DNA of 15,241 nucleotides from Victivallales bacterium (GTDB taxonomy: Bacteria; Verrucomicrobiota; Lentisphaeria; Oligosphaerales; Lenti-02): the NCBI GenBank assembly GCA_018648945.1, contig JABGQJ010000108.1, forward strand, positions 1 through 15,241, written 5' to 3'. The notes beneath the pieces are model-generated. The model saw only the letters and a program-made list of their open reading frames with translations, was not told the origin of the DNA and ran no database searches. Below, in pieces: positions 13,710 through 15,241 of this stretch (position 1 is the first letter of the stretch; the number at the start of each line of letters is the position of its first letter). Made by a program: the position numbers and the translations under genes.

Positions 13710-14558
13710 ATGAGCGATATCTTGGCGCCACAATCTCCCACTCAGCCCGGTGCCGCTGCCGTTGCGGTGGAGTGCCTCGGGCGGGCACTGCCTCAGATTG
13801 ACCTCGTTGAGTACCGCCGGCGGCAACCCCAGACGTTCATCCGGGCCCACGCCCATCCAGGGCTCTACCAGCTCGACCACTACGTTCTTGGCGAAGGCGT
13901 CTTCACCGTCGGAGAGGTCCGCGCCGCGATCGACCGCCGCACGTTCTTCCTTGCCTCCCCGGGCCAGACTCACGAAATACGGGGGACCCAGGCCGCCCCC
14001 TTGGAGAAACTCACCACGAAGTTCCGCTTCCCCGAGTTGCCGCCGGGGGTGTTGCCGTCCGCCGTCCGCCTTCCTGCGAAGGACGCTCTGCGCGCCATCG
14101 ATCTATTTCGGCAGGTCGTGGCCGAGGGCGTGCTGGGAACACCTGAACGCACGGTCACGGCGACCTTGCGCCTTTCCGAGCTTCTCCTCCTTATCCTCGG
14201 CGCGTGGAGCCACGACCAGCTGGCAGACGAGAAACACCCGGCTGTGGCCGCAGCCAAGCGCTTCATGTCAAGACAGTTCGGCGATTCGCTCTCGCTGGAG
14301 GATGTGGCTCAGGTGGCGGACGTCTCACCCGAACACCTGTGTCGGCTGTTCCGAAAGCATGCCCACTCCACTCCCTTGGGGTATCTGCGGCAACTCCGAG
14401 TGGAGCGGGCCAAGGCAATGTTGGCAACGTCCAAAGGCTGCTTGCGAGACATCGCGACTGCTGCCGGATTCTCCACCGCGAAAGACATGAACCGCGCCTT
14501 CCAGAAACTCATAGGCGTCAGCCCTCGTGCCCATCGACGTTCCGTGTCAGAGTCGTGA
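13710..14558 (+). CDS. AraC-family transcriptional regulator with N-terminal cupin domain
   Basis: A 282-residue regulator. The N-terminal half is a cupin-like ligand-binding domain (HAHPGLYQLDHYVLGEG at 47-63, and SPGQTHEI near 83-90), the fold used by AraC-type proteins to sense sugars or other small molecules. The C-terminal 90 residues form the two helix-turn-helix motifs: LSLEDVAQVADVSPEHLCRLF (about 194-214) and IATAAGFSTAKDMNRAFQK (about 248-266), ending in the family signature GVSPRAHRR. It is transcribed away from the reductase, hydrolase, dehydratase and GRE genes and is the only regulator in view, so it is the likely local activator responding to the pathway substrate or an intermediate. 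ATG at 13710 is the first in-frame start; no Shine-Dalgarno is seen ahead of it, and the ATG at 13705 is followed at once by a stop. Effector unknown. Confidence 0.93.
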   Translation: MSDILAPQSPTQPGAAAVAVECLGRALPQIDLVEYRRRQPQTFIRAHAHPGLYQLDHYVLGEGVFTVGEVRAAIDRRTFFLASPGQTHEIRGTQAAPLEKLTTKFRFPELPPGVLPSAVRLPAKDALRAIDLFRQVVAEGVLGTPERTVTATLRLSELLLLILGAWSHDQLADEKHPAVAAAKRFMSRQFGDSLSLEDVAQVADVSPEHLCRLFRKHAHSTPLGYLRQLRVERAKAMLATSKGCLRDIATAAGFSTAKDMNRAFQKLIGVSPRAHRRSVSES

Positions 14559-14783
14559 TGGCGAGGGAATGTACGGGGCCTTCCCCTGGGACGTCAGCGC
14601 CACGGAGGATATAGCTGCCTATATATCTAGATGTGAAGAAAGTAAGACGCGAATGTGCCCAACCGACGAATCTGTCATGCACCCGTTGTGGAAAAGCGGT
14701 TGAAGTGGTGTCATCTTTCCGCCATGGTCGGCCTTCGGTTGCCTTTCCCGTACCACCGCTTCCATGCATGAGGTGAATGTGCC
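14559..14783. other. Intergenic region between regulator and propeller gene
   Basis: This is the longest gene-free stretch, 225 bases. It contains two small inverted repeats: GGGG-CCTT-CCCC at 14575-14586 and ATATAG-CTGC-CTATAT at 14609-14624. Neither is followed by a T run, so neither is a convincing intrinsic terminator. No promoter could be assigned with confidence for the downstream gene. The 14609-14630 AT-rich patch is the only promoter-like composition. A 16-codon reading frame at 14653-14703 has no ribosome site and is not called. Confidence 0.4.
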
Positions 14784-15241
14784 ATGGCTATCTCTCCACT
14801 CCGTCTTGCTCTCTGTGGTGTCTCCCTTGGTGTTCTGCTTGGCGCGGCCGACTGGCCGCAGTTCCGTGGTCCCGGCGGGCAGGGGGTGGCTCAGGCGAAG
14901 GGCCTGCCGACGACCTGGAGCGAGACCGAGAATCTCAAGTGGAAGGCCAAGATGCCCGGCGCGGGTGCGTCGAGCCCCATCGTGGTCGGCAAGCAGGTGA
15001 TCGTGACCTGCTACAGCGGCTATGGCATGGGTGGCAATCCGCCCCCTGAGATGTCGCAGTTGCGTCTGCATGTGGTTTCCGTGAATCGCGCCGACGGCAA
15101 GATTGCCTGGAATACAGAGATCGAACCTACGCTGCCGGAATCGACGAAAGTGCGCGACCACGGCTATGCTGCACCCACCCCGGCCACAGACGGCGAACAC
15201 CTGTACATCTTCTTCGGCAAGAGTGGCGTATACAAATTGGA
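14784..15241 (+). CDS. Secreted PQQ-like beta-propeller repeat protein (N-terminal part, runs off the window)
   Basis: An open frame from ATG at 14784 continues past the right edge, giving 152 codons. AGGTG lies eight bases upstream. Residues 1-22 are a signal peptide (basic Arg7, then hydrophobic LALCGVSLGVLLGAA) with likely cleavage before Asp23. The mature start DWPQFRGPGGQG, followed by LKWKAKMPGAGASSPIVVG and later DGKIAWNTEIEP and AAPTPATDGEHLYIFFGKSG, are blades of a PQQ-enzyme-like/BamB-like beta-propeller. Such proteins are abundant in Planctomycetota and relatives; they are exported, and most have no known enzyme activity. There is no evidence that PQQ is bound. It is not linked by overlap to the regulator, from which it is separated by 225 bases, and may be an unrelated gene. 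Confidence 0.85.
   Translation, partial: MAISPLRLALCGVSLGVLLGAADWPQFRGPGGQGVAQAKGLPTTWSETENLKWKAKMPGAGASSPIVVGKQVIVTCYSGYGMGGNPPPEMSQLRLHVVSVNRADGKIAWNTEIEPTLPESTKVRDHGYAAPTPATDGEHLYIFFGKSGVYKL

Noticed and set aside
14575..14624. Intrinsic terminator after the regulator
   Set aside because: The two small inverted repeats have short stems and no following T run.

Overview
The window is GC-rich bacterial DNA, densely coding and almost free of gaps. It suggests an anaerobic, polysaccharide- or sugar-acid-using bacterium. Ten co-directional minus-strand genes (one cut by the left edge) plus one gene remnant face a divergent AraC-type regulator, and a secreted PQQ-like beta-propeller gene starts at the right edge. 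The oxygen-sensitive chemistry (three glycyl radical enzymes, a radical-SAM activase with two extra ferredoxin clusters, a ferredoxin-domain aldo/keto reductase) implies strict anaerobiosis. The propeller protein with a DWPQFRGPGG start resembles proteins common in Planctomycetota, Verrucomicrobiota, Lentisphaerota and Hydrogenedentota-like genomes. That placement is an inference and not proven.

Minus-strand layout in reading order: ferredoxin-type aldo/keto reductase (13538-12378), short metallo-beta-lactamase-fold hydrolase (12381-11758), second aldo/keto reductase (11761-10847), 5' remnant of a class V aminotransferase (10850-10736), enolase-superfamily enzyme A (10735-9644), glycyl radical enzyme GRE3 (9647-7275), GRE-activating enzyme (7278-6325), glycyl radical enzyme GRE2 (6301-4055), enolase-superfamily enzyme B (4042-2897), glycyl radical enzyme GRE1 (2900-591), and the N-terminus of a glycoside-hydrolase-like protein (572 to the left edge). 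Six junctions overlap by exactly four bases (ATGA, GTGA or TTGA) and the other gaps are mostly 12-23 bases, so this looks like one translationally coupled operon.

The centre of interest is three glycyl radical enzymes served by a single activase. GRE1 and GRE3 are close paralogues with an unusual thiyl motif (GCWE) and glycyl motif (RMGGW). Each lies directly downstream of, and overlaps, an enolase-superfamily gene. GRE2 is divergent (GCYEP, RVTGW). None has the Cys-Cys active site of true pyruvate formate-lyase. The working model is anaerobic catabolism of sugar acids (perhaps uronates released by the partial glycosidase): the enolase-superfamily enzymes dehydrate the acids, the glycyl radical enzymes do a radical elimination or cleavage, and the two aldo/keto reductases and the hydrolase handle carbonyl or lactone intermediates. 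The substrates cannot be read from the sequence.

The 171-base divergent spacer holds back-to-back promoter candidates and a repeated CCATACTGG element flanking a hairpin in the operon leader. The predicted start of the regulator transcript falls on its ATG, suggesting a leaderless mRNA. The longest gene-free stretch is 225 bases (14559-14783). I see no tRNA, rRNA, CRISPR, insertion sequence, transporter or microcompartment gene.
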